DNA of 64,000 nucleotides from Onstottus_B arcticum. GTDB lineage: Bacteria; Acidobacteriota; Blastocatellia; UBA7656. The notes beneath the pieces were generated by a model that searched no databases, had not been told where the DNA came from, and worked only from the letters and a program-made list of their open reading frames with translations. The stretch lies in assembly GCA_038040485.1 (NCBI GenBank), contig JBBPIE010000025.1:1-64000 (forward strand). Reading direction: 5' to 3'. A program made the translations under genes and the position numbers. Numbering within the stretch: position 1 is the first letter of the stretch; every line of letters starts with the position of its first letter. Positions 8,081 through 19,411 of the stretch are shown here, piece by piece.

Positions 8081-8845
8081 ATGCGCAAACCGATCATGGC
8101 CGGCAACTGGAAGATGTACAAAACCATTCCAGAAGCGCTGAATTTCGTTCAGTCGCTCAAGCCGCTAGTCGTCGCCAGGACCGGATGTGAGATCGTCATA
8201 GCGCCGCCATTCACTGCGCTCAAGTTGATATCGGTGCGAATCGAGGGCTCGAACATCGAGCTTGCCGCGCAGGACGTGGCGGCGGACGAGGGGCCCGGCG
8301 CCTTCACTGGAGAGGTGTCCGCGGCGCTGCTCAAAGATGCAGGCGCAAGATGGGTTATCATCGGTCATTCGGAGCGGCGGCAGTTCTATTGTGAGACGGA
8401 CGACTCGGTCAACAGGAAAATACAGGTGGCGATCAAAGCCGGTTTGGCGCCGATCATGTGCGTCGGCGAGCGACTTGAAGAGAGAGACGCTGGACGCGCC
8501 GAAGCAGTAGTCGGGGAGCAGCTAGCCGGAGGAATGCGTAACTTGACAGTGTCAGAGGCCGCCCGTATCATCCTTGCTTACGAGCCGATATGGGCCATTG
8601 GCACCGGGCGCACCGCGACGCCGGACATCGCCGAGCAAATGCACGTCTTCATCCGTTCCAAAGTCCGCGAGATTTTTGGCGACAGGGTGGCAGAGGAGAT
8701 GCGAATCCTCTACGGCGGGAGCGTTAAGCCGGACAACATCGCGACGCTTATGGACCAACCCGATATCGATGGCGCACTGGTGGGCGGCGCCAGCCTCGAA
8801 GCCGAATCGTTTGCGAAGATCGTCAACTTTAAAGAAGACAGGTAG
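8081..8845 (+). CDS. tpiA: triosephosphate isomerase
   Basis: Interconverts dihydroxyacetone phosphate and glyceraldehyde-3-phosphate. 254 residues, normal. N-terminal AGNWKM with the catalytic Lys; GHSERR with the catalytic His; AYEPIWAIGTG with the catalytic Glu; phosphate-binding YGGSVKPDN and GALVGGASL near the C-terminus. Completes the gap-pgk-tpiA block and is followed within 10 bases by secG. Confidence 0.97.
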   Translation: MRKPIMAGNWKMYKTIPEALNFVQSLKPLVVARTGCEIVIAPPFTALKLISVRIEGSNIELAAQDVAADEGPGAFTGEVSAALLKDAGARWVIIGHSERRQFYCETDDSVNRKIQVAIKAGLAPIMCVGERLEERDAGRAEAVVGEQLAGGMRNLTVSEAARIILAYEPIWAIGTGRTATPDIAEQMHVFIRSKVREIFGDRVAEEMRILYGGSVKPDNIATLMDQPDIDGALVGGASLEAESFAKIVNFKEDR

Positions 8846-8852
8846 GGAATTA

Positions 8853-9311
8853 GTGCTTGGAACTCTCTTGATGATTCTATACATTGTGTCCTGCTTGGTG
8901 CTGATTCTGTTTGTGTTGCTTCAGCCGGGCAAGGCGGATGCGTCAGGGATGTTTGGCGGCGGCGCCAACTCGACGGCGTTTGGTCCGCGGGGCACGCAAA
9001 CTGTGTTGGCCAAGATAACGATCGCCGCTGCAGTTTCTTTCTTTATGATCGCGTTTCTGTTTTCGATACCGGGTCTTTTCGAGAGGCGATCGCTTGGCGA
9101 AGGAGTAGGTCCCGCGGAACCGGCTCCTGCGGCCGTTCCTGCTCCGGTGGATCAAAGCACATCGCCCGCGCCTTCTGTCGTTCCTCCGACAAGCGATGCC
9201 GCGCCTGCTACGGTTAAGCCGGCTGAGCCGGCCAGTCCGAAGCCGGCCGCGGATCAGTCGAAGGACGCAAAGAAGGATGCGGCGAAGAAAGACTCAGCGA
9301 AGAAGCCTTGA
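8853..9311 (+). CDS. secG: preprotein translocase subunit SecG
   Basis: Small inner-membrane component of the SecYEG channel. Start taken as GTG 8853 (AGG/GGGA just upstream); ATG 8871 is an alternative. About 152 residues: TM helix 1 (ILYIVSCLVLILFVLLQ), the diagnostic GKADASGMFGGGANSTAFG loop, and TM helix 2 (ITIAAAVSFFMIAFLF). A Pro/Ala-rich and then Lys/Ala/Asp-rich cytosolic tail of about 75 residues extends beyond the usual core. secG directly after tpiA and before a tRNA-Leu is a recurring bacterial arrangement. Confidence 0.93.
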   Translation: MLGTLLMILYIVSCLVLILFVLLQPGKADASGMFGGGANSTAFGPRGTQTVLAKITIAAAVSFFMIAFLFSIPGLFERRSLGEGVGPAEPAPAAVPAPVDQSTSPAPSVVPPTSDAAPATVKPAEPASPKPAADQSKDAKKDAAKKDSAKKP

Positions 9312-9353
9312 GTGATTGAACCCCTTCCTGGTGATTCGAGTTTCTCCCAACGT

Positions 9354-9438
<85 letters not shown>

Positions 9439-9512
9439 CACCTGATTCGTCAAACCACAACTGGTCTCTTCGGAGGAAGGTACGGCTTTGTTCCGTGATT
9501 GAGGGGAGTTGT

Positions 9513-9947
9513 ATGAGCGCTGAAGTCGAAACCAAGATCGCGCGGTTGCGATACGCCGGCGGCGAAGCCTTCGTAGGCGAGTCGCCGAGCGGTCACGCCG
9601 TCGTCACAAGCTTCTCGCACGAGCACGTCACCGCGCCGACTCCGATGGAACTGCTCTTGATCTCGCTTGGCGGGTGCACCGGCGCTGATGTAGTCGGTAT
9701 CCTGGAGAAGAAACGGCAGCGTGTGACGGGCTACGAGATCGAAGTTCGTGGCCAGCGCCGCGAAGAGCACCCGCGAATCTACACTGACATCGAGGTTGTA
9801 CATCGCTTGCGCGGCCACTCACTCGACCCGAAGGCCGTCGCCCACGCGATCGAGTTGTCCGAGTCGAAGTACTGCAGCGTGTCGGCGATGCTCGGCGCCG
9901 CGGCTACTATCAAGATGCGATTCGAGATTGAAGACGAAACGACGTAG
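9513..9947 (+). CDS. OsmC/Ohr-family protein
   Basis: 144 residues from ATG 9513 (AGGGGAG just upstream). OsmC fold signatures: PTPMELLLISLGGCTGADVV with the first reactive Cys, and LSESKYCSVSAMLG with the second, the pair that reduces organic hydroperoxides in the family. The cysteine spacing fits the general OsmC/YhfA-type branch rather than Ohr proper. Cytosolic, no signal. Convergent with the MDR reductase; only 3 bases separate the two stop codons. Confidence 0.88.
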   Translation: MSAEVETKIARLRYAGGEAFVGESPSGHAVVTSFSHEHVTAPTPMELLLISLGGCTGADVVGILEKKRQRVTGYEIEVRGQRREEHPRIYTDIEVVHRLRGHSLDPKAVAHAIELSESKYCSVSAMLGAAATIKMRFEIEDETT

Positions 9948-9950
9948 TGC

Positions 9951-10967
9951 TTATTCCTCCGAAAGCTTCACAAGCTGCTTGCCTGTGTTTCGCCCTTTCA
10001 ACATCTCCATGAAAGCGCGCGGAGCATTCTCGATGCCGTGCTCGATGTCTTCGCGGTAAGTGAGCTTGCCTAGCTGTATCCACTCAGCCATTTGCTTCAA
10101 GCCCTCCGCATAACGATTCGCATATTGAAACACAAGAAAGCCTTCGGCCTTAGCTTGCTTTACGAGCAGAGAAACAAGAATCAAGCGCGGTCCCATCTCC
10201 GGCTTTTCCAGGTTGTACTGCGATATCTGGCCGCAGATTGAAACTCTTGCTCTGGTGTTTATCAGCCTGAAGACGGCATCGGTTATCGTTCCGCCGACGT
10301 TGTCGAAATAAACATCGATGCCTTTCGGGCAGAGCTCTTTAATTTTCTGAAAGTAGTCCGTGACCGTTTTGTAGTTGAACGCCGCGTCGAAGCCGAGTTC
10401 ATCGGTGAGGTAAGCGACTTTGTCATCGGCGCCGGCGATACCTACCGCGCGGCAGCCTTTGATCTTTGCGATCTGCCCGACCAGCGAGCCGACGGCGCCG
10501 GCCGCGCCTGAGACAACGACCGTTTCGCCTGGTTGCGGATTGCAGATGTCCAGCAGGCCAAAGTACGCAGTCAATCCAGGCATTCCGAGAACTCCCAGAG
10601 CGGTCGAGATCGGCGCAAGGCTCGGATCGATCTTTCTAGCGCCTTGTCCATTCGAGACGGCGTACTCCTGCCAGCCGAATGGACCTTCGACTATATCGCC
10701 TTCGCGAAAGTTAGGGTTGTTCGAGCTGATGACCTTGCCGACCGCGCCTCCGCCCATCACTTCGCCGAGCTGGACCGGGGCCGCGTAGGAGGCCGCGTCG
10801 TTCATCCTGCCGCGCATATACGGGTCTACGGACATGTAGATGACGCGCACGAGAAACTCGCCATCCTTTGGAGTCGGAACGGGTGACTCGACTAACTTGA
10901 AATCTGAGTCTTTGGGAAAACCGACCGGCCTTGCCGCGAGAGTGATCTGTCTACTGAGAGTTGCCAT
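9951..10967 (-). CDS. NADP-dependent MDR-family oxidoreductase (2-alkenal/curcumin reductase-like)
   Basis: 338-residue zinc-independent medium-chain reductase of the leukotriene B4 dehydrogenase/CurA branch. It reduces C=C bonds of enones or alkenals with NADPH. Seen: SVDPYMRGRMND near the N-terminus (typical of this branch), cofactor motif VSGAAGAVGSLVGQIAK, then FDNVGG and the C-terminal GIENAPRAFMEML. AGGAGG (10974-10979 on the minus strand) sits 6 bases before the ATG. Possibly an aldehyde/enone detoxification enzyme; the next-door OsmC protein fits a stress role, but they are convergent. Confidence 0.9.
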   Translation of the reverse strand: MATLSRQITLAARPVGFPKDSDFKLVESPVPTPKDGEFLVRVIYMSVDPYMRGRMNDAASYAAPVQLGEVMGGGAVGKVISSNNPNFREGDIVEGPFGWQEYAVSNGQGARKIDPSLAPISTALGVLGMPGLTAYFGLLDICNPQPGETVVVSGAAGAVGSLVGQIAKIKGCRAVGIAGADDKVAYLTDELGFDAAFNYKTVTDYFQKIKELCPKGIDVYFDNVGGTITDAVFRLINTRARVSICGQISQYNLEKPEMGPRLILVSLLVKQAKAEGFLVFQYANRYAEGLKQMAEWIQLGKLTYREDIEHGIENAPRAFMEMLKGRNTGKQLVKLSEE

Positions 10968-11506
10968 TGAGTTCCTCCTGAGTTAAGCCGAGTCAAAGAG
11001 AGACGTGCCTGCCTGGGCATTTCCTGCGAACGTTCCGACCGAGGGACGGCGCCTGCTCCAGAGCTGAGAAATTGAAGATTCCAAAAAGAGCATCGCGCCT
11101 GCCAATGCGAATGAGACTTTGCGAGCTGAGGTGTCGCGAATCCTGTGATCACAGTGTCCCTCCAGGGCGATGGGCTCTTACCCGATGATTTTGTTTGGCG
11201 GATAGTATCGCAGAGGCGAGGCTTGCAACAAGCGCTGGATTGAAGCCGAAAAGCTGTAACGCGCTCGGCGAGAGCTGCGTAACTACTCCCAGCAAGGGGT
11301 GCCCCGGTTCGGCAAGTTCGTCGTGCAAGTTTTCGTCGTGCAAAAAGCTGTCGGATCAGATAGACTGCCCCAAACCTTGAATCTGGATAATTCGCCGCTG
11401 GCGCATTACTTACCGGCGGATTTCGAGGCTTCGACTTATCAGCTCAAGCGTTTGTTGGGCTCTCAAAGAATCTTTCGCGTCGGAAGATCATACCGGGAGG
11501 ATAACT
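10968..11506. other. intergenic region, 539 bp
   Basis: Divergent spacer between the MDR reductase and the cytochrome/monooxygenase gene. No ORF here has a ribosome site or recognisable protein, and I see no repeat, RNA gene or clear promoter. GGGAGG at 11495-11500 is the ribosome site of the downstream gene. Confidence 0.5.
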
Positions 11507-12757
<1,251 letters not shown>

Positions 12758-12859
12758 ACAGTGGATGGAATCGAATGATGCGGCCGAGGCGTCCGCACTC
12801 CCACGGACGGCTTTCACTTGAGTGCCGGCTTCAAACCAACTCTGAAAGGAACTAACGCG

Positions 12860-14380
<1,521 letters not shown>

Positions 14381-14412
14381 AATGTTCGTCGGACCTCTTA
14401 GACAACAACACA

Positions 14413-14446
14413 GTGACCCGCCGATTCAGTGGAGTCGGCGGGTCAC
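14413..14446 (+). terminator. strong hairpin after the amidohydrolase gene
   Basis: Perfect 12-bp stem GTGACCCGCCGA (14413-14424) and TCGGCGGGTCAC (14435-14446) with a 10-base loop, 33 bases after the stop. No T-run, so possibly a Rho-independent-like or processing hairpin. It marks the end of the two-gene unit. Confidence 0.55.
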
Positions 14447-14556
14447 GTGCTTCAACCGCCGCGGCAGTCATCGCAGCCGCGTGACGATGCGCTGGTGAGG
14501 ATATCGATTTTGAAGGTAATAGCAAATTCGAGCATTGAAGTCCTCGCTCGAAATGA

Positions 14557-14697
14557 AACCACAGATGAACACAGGTGAACACCGATACGAACAGGAAGAG
14601 TCCATGCGTAATCTCTCGAGTCGAAGTGCTTGTGCGCCCTCGCTCATCAAGGCCGGCCATACTCCGATCTGTGTTGATCCCGTGTTCATCTGTGGTT
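14557..14697. repeat. inverted repeat of an AACCACAGATGAACAC element
   Basis: AACCACAGATGAACAC (14557-14572) recurs exactly inverted at 14682-14697, and similarity continues imperfectly inward for about 18 more bases on each side. The arms enclose about 110 bp. The CACAGATGAACACAG-like wording is typical of short intergenic repeats in this type of genome. Confidence 0.85.
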
Positions 14698-14740
14698 GCT
14701 TGCTTCGGCCAATCTTCGACGTGTGAAAGATGAGACGCTT

Positions 14741-15718
14741 ATGAAAAACAGAAAAGACCGGGCTGGAGTTGCGCGGCGCGCGATACTCGGGATTTTGGTT
14801 GTGATGGCAATGATGCTGCCGCTGGGCGTCAGCCCGAAAGCCGGCGGCCACGAGCAAGCCACGACTCAGGAGACACCAGCTCCGGCCGCTGTAGCTCACT
14901 TTCATCACTTGCATTTGAACACGACCGACCCGCAGGCCGCGATCAACTTCTACACAAGCAAGTTTGACAGCGAGAAAGCTCGCTTTGCCGGATTAGTTGA
15001 CGGCGTGTGGGCGCAGAAGTCGTGGATGTTGTTTACCAAGGTAGGCTCGCCGCCGCCATGGGAATTGACTTCGGCTGTGTGGCACTTCGGCTGGGGCGCC
15101 GAAGATATGAAGGCAACGTATCAAAAGCAGCTTGATAGCGGGACCAAGTTCTTCACGCCGTTGACCGACATTAGCGACATCGGCGGGAACAGGGGGGCGA
15201 CCGGGTTGTTCTACTATGCTTATGTTCAAGGCCCGGATCACGCGCTCATCGAATTGAACACTGCGCAGCACCACCGCTTCGGACATCTGCATCTGTTCAG
15301 CGAAGACCCGGTGTCCGCGGGCGAGTGGTATATGAAACACCTCGGCGCGATTCGTCGAAGCAACACTCCTCCGTCTCGCGAACCGCGGTTCTACCGCGAC
15401 GTTCCGATCGGACCCAGCATGTCGCTGACGATGGATAACGTGAACCTCATCATCTACCCGATTGCCTATTCAAGGAAGGTTTACCCGGAGCACTGGAAGA
15501 ACCAGACGGAGATGTCGTCGACCAAGGGGCGAGTCGTCGATCATGTCGGCTTCAGCGTGGACGATCTTTCCGTGTCGGTTGAAAAGTTGCGCAAGGATGG
15601 GGTGAAGGTAACTGATGAGATCAGGAGCCTTGCAGGCGGCAAGGTAAAGTTTGCCTTTATTGAGGGACCGGACAAAATGCGAATCGAACTGGTCGAGGGC
15701 CTCGCTCGCAAGGAGTGA
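14741..15718 (+). CDS. secreted VOC/glyoxalase-fold protein
   Basis: 325 residues from ATG 14741; a longer frame from 14696 adds residues with no signal character. The signal peptide RRAILGILVVMAMMLPLGVS is followed by two vicinal-oxygen-chelate modules: the first begins HFHHLHLNTTDPQAAINFYTS, the second GHLHLFSEDPVSAGEWYMKHLG, with a later VVDHVGFSVDDLSVSVEKLR half. Candidate metal ligands are His in HLHL and Glu in IELNT and RIELVEG. Dioxygenase, lyase or glyoxalase activity cannot be chosen between. Export is unusual for this fold. It stands alone downstream of the repeat region. Confidence 0.8.
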   Translation: MKNRKDRAGVARRAILGILVVMAMMLPLGVSPKAGGHEQATTQETPAPAAVAHFHHLHLNTTDPQAAINFYTSKFDSEKARFAGLVDGVWAQKSWMLFTKVGSPPPWELTSAVWHFGWGAEDMKATYQKQLDSGTKFFTPLTDISDIGGNRGATGLFYYAYVQGPDHALIELNTAQHHRFGHLHLFSEDPVSAGEWYMKHLGAIRRSNTPPSREPRFYRDVPIGPSMSLTMDNVNLIIYPIAYSRKVYPEHWKNQTEMSSTKGRVVDHVGFSVDDLSVSVEKLRKDGVKVTDEIRSLAGGKVKFAFIEGPDKMRIELVEGLARKE

Positions 15719-15788
15719 GTTCACTTGCTCCGATTTGCCGGCTCGACCACGAGTCGTGAAGACGTGTTTTCAAAGGAGCCGTCTCAGC

Positions 15789-16082
15789 ATGGAACAGCCG
15801 ATTTGGAATTTCGAACAAGAAATGTCTGATGAGCGGACAGACGAAACGGGCGTAAATCTTCGCGCTTATTTCGACCGAATGCCCGATGAGAAGATGCTTC
15901 GATACTCAGCGACGATGAGTGACGAGCGGTTGATCGAGTGGGACGGGAACTTCTGTGAGGATGGAGGCCTGCTCTTACCGTGTTCTGAGCGGGACGTGGA
16001 CGTCGAGGAGTATCGTCGAGTTCTCGATCAGTGCATGCGGTATCGCGATCGTGTTCGAGCTGCTCTTGCCAACCAGCCGTGA
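15789..16082 (+). CDS. hypothetical 97-residue acidic protein
   Basis: Start ATG 15789 is supported by AAGGAG (15773-15778). Begins MEQPIWNFEQEMSDERTDE; very rich in Asp, Glu and Arg, with no signal or membrane helix. The segment MPDEKMLRYSATMSDERLIEWDG and the C-terminal helix EEYRRVLDQCMRYRDRVRAAL suggest a small helical soluble protein. No family recognised. It sits 71 bases after the VOC gene and is convergent with the cytochrome gene. Confidence 0.65.
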   Translation: MEQPIWNFEQEMSDERTDETGVNLRAYFDRMPDEKMLRYSATMSDERLIEWDGNFCEDGGLLLPCSERDVDVEEYRRVLDQCMRYRDRVRAALANQP

Positions 16083-16134
16083 CGTCCCGAGGCGTCGCAA
16101 CCGTTGCCGATCTTCTTTAGTCTTCGTCTTCCGA

Positions 16135-17190
16135 CTAATACTCGCAGAGAGCGCTTCGAACGGTGTAGGGCTTCACGACCTTCAGCGGTCCGTCTGGGTT
16201 GTGGCAGTCAGTGCACCCAGCGGTTCGGGGGGCCCGGCGATGCTTCAAGCTCGAGTTTTCGTGCACAGCGTGGCAGCTTAAGCAGGTCGGAAACTCCGCT
16301 CCGTTCAAAACGACGTCGCGCACGTTGCGTAGGATATGCCTGTCGCCCGGGTTTAAGCTCTCATCGTCAGCCTTTGAAAAATCCACCTGATAGTCTTGAA
16401 ACAGATTGTCCCCGGCCACAAAGTTGTTCGGATAGGGTAGCCCGTTTGATTTCGATTTTCCCATCCGCAGGTGGCATTGCGCGCAAGCCGATGTGATCAC
16501 TCGGGCGTCATTTCTGCGTTTCTTTGAAAGGAACACCAGGGAAGTGTCGTTGGTGTGATTCAAGTCGACCGATCCGTGACAGGTGTAGCAATCAAGCCCG
16601 AATGCCGAAAACGCCTTTGTTGCGGCATCCACGGCAGTAGTGTGACAACCGGCACATCGATTCGCGAAGCGGTCCTTGTCCCAGGCTGGCTTGTCCGCTT
16701 CGATCCACTTCTGTACCTGACGGCCCGCTCCGAGCTCGGCTTGAGTGTTGAGCAGAGCGAACTTGCCGTAACCTTCCTTCTTAAGGAATCGTAGCCGATG
16801 CCGGCTTCCAAGAAAGTATCCGACCTGGGGCGCAACTGCTGTCAGAGTGGGTTGTCCTTTGAAAACCTCCCGCCACTCGGGCGCGTCTTCGTTTTGACGT
16901 ATGGTGATCCCATGCGCGTTCTTCTGCCAGGTGGTGCCAATGTCATTGCGATGGCAGAACAGGCATTCGTCCCCGTGTACGAATTCCGGGACGGGTTTGC
17001 CAGCGTGGTTTGTTCCCCAAGCGGCTGGGTCGAGAGTTTTTTGAGGTTGCGTGGTCTGAAGATCGCGAGGCTGGGTTTCAAATGCGGCAGCCTCGCGCCT
17101 GGCATCGGTGCGCCCAACAGTTGGGAATGAGGAAGCCACACTCACCGCCAGCCCGAAAACGGCAAGAATCGCGAGCTTCAGCTTTGTCAC
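16135..17190 (-). CDS. hexaheme c-type cytochrome, secreted
   Basis: 351 residues, GTG start. Signal peptide at 1-22 (KLAILAVFGLAVSVASSF). Six CxxCH heme sites: CLFCH (76), CAGCH (179), CYTCH (201), CAQCH (236), CLSCH (303) and CTDCH (326), plus scattered His that could be distal ligands. Layout resembles the cytochrome c554/multiheme family of periplasmic electron carriers. The partner is not identified. It is a single gene on the minus strand, facing the 97-residue ORF and divergent from the EPS locus. Cytochrome maturation genes are not in this window. Confidence 0.9.
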   Translation of the reverse strand: MTKLKLAILAVFGLAVSVASSFPTVGRTDARREAAAFETQPRDLQTTQPQKTLDPAAWGTNHAGKPVPEFVHGDECLFCHRNDIGTTWQKNAHGITIRQNEDAPEWREVFKGQPTLTAVAPQVGYFLGSRHRLRFLKKEGYGKFALLNTQAELGAGRQVQKWIEADKPAWDKDRFANRCAGCHTTAVDAATKAFSAFGLDCYTCHGSVDLNHTNDTSLVFLSKKRRNDARVITSACAQCHLRMGKSKSNGLPYPNNFVAGDNLFQDYQVDFSKADDESLNPGDRHILRNVRDVVLNGAEFPTCLSCHAVHENSSLKHRRAPRTAGCTDCHNPDGPLKVVKPYTVRSALCEY

Positions 17191-18115
17191 AACGGTTCAA
17201 CCCCAATCTAGAATGCGTTGTTTGGAAGGCAGGCAAATCTTACGGATCGAGCGTGAGGCGGTCAAGCCGACACCGACCACCATTTGAGGGCGGAAGTAAG
17301 CTGCCATTTCGCCTTTTGAGAGTACTTGGGCAAGGAGCCACAGAACAAGCCATGATTTGGCATTTCTAGAGGGTCTCGAAGGCACTCAAAAGCCGTCTGG
17401 TAGAGAGGCTAGGGTATTGACAATAATTAACTTATGCAATACTCTGAACCCCAGTGTTGGAGGTGCGGCGGCGCAACGATCGGCGGATGTAAGGAATATT
17501 TATTTGAAGATTTTGCAGCTTACAGACAACCAACTCCAGGCCGAGCGATCTACCCCCTAATTCCCATTACAGTTCGCTCCTTTTGCCCGGAGCAAATCGA
17601 CGACATCGTGCATGGCAAATCTGTCATTGACTAAGATAGACGGCCGAGGTGGCTCCAAATCGAGGAAATCCGTGAACCGAACCGTGATACACACGGCGCT
17701 TCAACCAAACCAGGCAGAGTCGAGGCGTGCCACACCTTCGCTCCAGAATCTGCAAAGTGACCGTGAACCCATCGATCTAAACGAGCCTTTGGTCATCAGT
17801 TTCGCGGGACCCTTCTTACGCTTCAAGCCAAGAAGCCCGCATTAGCTGGGATGCCCGTCTGCATTCTGAAACAGACCCGGCGGTTCGGCAGGCGCCGCGG
17901 AGGTTACCCCTCGAAACCGATAAATGAGGTCTGAGAATTGCAGTTGGAACGGGTCGGAAGCAAATTCGAACGGCGCAATGAGGCGCCTTCCCTTAGGGGC
18001 TTAACGTGGGAGGGTTAGGTGTGCCCGCGTTTCCGAATGCCTTGATTGACATTCTGCATCGATCTCGGACCTCAGCCGAACACCACCGAGCGACCTGATC
18101 AAACCGGAGAGAAAC
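17191..18115. other. 925-bp leader region of the EPS locus
   Basis: No confident gene. A promoter is present at 17417-17445. A 66-codon frame at 17434-17634 (starts MQYSEPQCWRCGG) begins inside that promoter and lacks a ribosome site, so it is not called; another frame at 17612-17845 has low-complexity composition. The long untranslated distance before 18116 could hold regulatory RNA, but I recognise no riboswitch class. Confidence 0.5.
17417..17445 (+). promoter_or_regulatory. sigma70-type promoter ahead of the EPS locus
   Basis: Exact TTGACA (17417-17422), a 17-base A/T-rich spacer and TACTCT (17440-17445). It is the best promoter-like sequence before the EPS genes but lies about 670 bases upstream of the first start codon. 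Confidence 0.45.
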
Positions 18116-19411
18116 GTGGTTATCGATCTAAAGGTCAACAGACCAACAACAAGGATACTGGTTATTTTGGCGGGGCTGGGACTGTGCGCGGTGCTCGCGG
18201 CGCTTGCTACCACACGAGTCATCGCCGGTCTCTTGACCGACCAAAGAACTCGGGTAACCAAGGATCTTCTTTCCAGAGGCGTGCAGTATGCGCCGAACTC
18301 GGCGCCGCTTCGCGCAAGGCTCGCGGAAGCCGAGATGCTTTCGGAAGAACGCGACATAGCCGTGGCGGAAGCTGATGCCCGGCTGGCCGTAAGGCTATCG
18401 CCCTGGGACTACAACTACAGGATGCTGTTAGCCAGCATCGAAGAGGCTAAGGGAGATCGAGCGTCCGCTGAAGACGCATTGAATGAGGCGTTGAAGCTCG
18501 CTCCCAATCACACGGTTGTACACTGGCGGCTTGCCAACGTGCTCTTGAGGCAAGGGAAGCTCGGGAAGTCGCTCGCTGAGTTCCGGCTAGCCAACACTTC
18601 CAACCCGGCGCTGCTTCCGTCTTCGCTCGATCTGGTGTGGAGAGTGTCGAGCAGCAATCTGGCGGCGGTGCAAGCGATCACGCCCGACGACGCCCGCTCG
18701 AAGATTTTCTTGGCGCAGTTTCTGGTCGGGCAATCAAGGGCCGCCGAAGCTGGGAGTGTCTTTGGCAGCATCGATCCGACCGCGCGGCTTGCGCAGCCTG
18801 AGGCGCCCGGGATCATTGACGCGTTGATTTCGAAAGGCCACGCGGAGTTGGCGAGGTATCTCTGGGCAGACACCGTCAGTCGAGGCCTGGCGAAACGAGA
18901 CCAGAGTGTCGGCGCGATTTGGAACGGTGACTTCGAATCCGAGATCAATGACAAGTTCGCGCAGTTTGACTGGACGATCGGGCAGAATGCCTACGCACGC
19001 GCGAGCGTGAGTCGGGAGACGGCTCATGGCGGCGCCGGGTCTTTGCGAATCGACTTCACCGGCCGCGACACAACGCGGCTTGACGATGAGATCAGCCAGA
19101 GGTTCCTGGTGCGGCCGGGATCTCGTTACAAGTTGGATTTCTTTGTTAAGACCGAGAGCCTCGTGACGCCGGAAGGTCCGCGTGTCGTGGTGGCGGACGG
19201 TAAGTCGTCGCCGGCCATCGCCGCTTCCGAACCCGCACCCGCCGGGTCTAGCGACTGGCGTCGCGTCTCAGTAGAGTTTCTGGCGCCCTCAAACGCAAGC
19301 TCGCTGCTCATTGCCATCCGGCGCATACCAAAGTTCAGCTACGACAATCCGACCAAAGGAACCGTATGGTTCGATGATTTCTCGCTGACTGAACGGGCCA
19401 AGGCTCAATGA
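18116..19411 (+). CDS. TPR protein with C-terminal carbohydrate-binding-like domain
   Basis: 431 residues, GTG start with GGAG upstream. One N-terminal membrane helix (about 13-37: ILVILAGLGLCAVLAALATT) is followed by tetratricopeptide-like helices to about residue 190 (DYNYRMLLASIEEAKGDRAS, HTVVHWRLANVLLRQGKLG). The C-terminus (about 270-425) is a beta-sandwich resembling carbohydrate-binding modules (WNGDFESEI..., GGAGSLRIDF, YKLDFFVKTES, GTVWFDDFSL). Likely periplasmic, membrane-anchored, possibly scaffolding polymer assembly. Its stop overlaps the O-antigen ligase start (ATGA), so the two are coupled. Confidence 0.8.
   Translation: MVIDLKVNRPTTRILVILAGLGLCAVLAALATTRVIAGLLTDQRTRVTKDLLSRGVQYAPNSAPLRARLAEAEMLSEERDIAVAEADARLAVRLSPWDYNYRMLLASIEEAKGDRASAEDALNEALKLAPNHTVVHWRLANVLLRQGKLGKSLAEFRLANTSNPALLPSSLDLVWRVSSSNLAAVQAITPDDARSKIFLAQFLVGQSRAAEAGSVFGSIDPTARLAQPEAPGIIDALISKGHAELARYLWADTVSRGLAKRDQSVGAIWNGDFESEINDKFAQFDWTIGQNAYARASVSRETAHGGAGSLRIDFTGRDTTRLDDEISQRFLVRPGSRYKLDFFVKTESLVTPEGPRVVVADGKSSPAIAASEPAPAGSSDWRRVSVEFLAPSNASSLLIAIRRIPKFSYDNPTKGTVWFDDFSLTERAKAQ

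Larger units (their letters stand above)
14381..14740. other. intergenic region with hairpin and dispersed-type inverted repeat
   Basis: 360 bp without a credible gene. It holds the 12-bp hairpin at 14413-14446 and an inverted pair of a second element at 14557-14697; otherwise nothing was recognised. Confidence 0.6.

Noticed and set aside
8574..8852. Apparent N-terminal extension of SecG into tpiA
   Set aside because: Runs in another frame of tpiA; SecG family proteins begin at the first membrane helix near 8853.
17434..17634. 66-residue CxxC protein in the EPS leader
   Set aside because: Starts inside the promoter-like element, has no ribosome site and no recognised fold.
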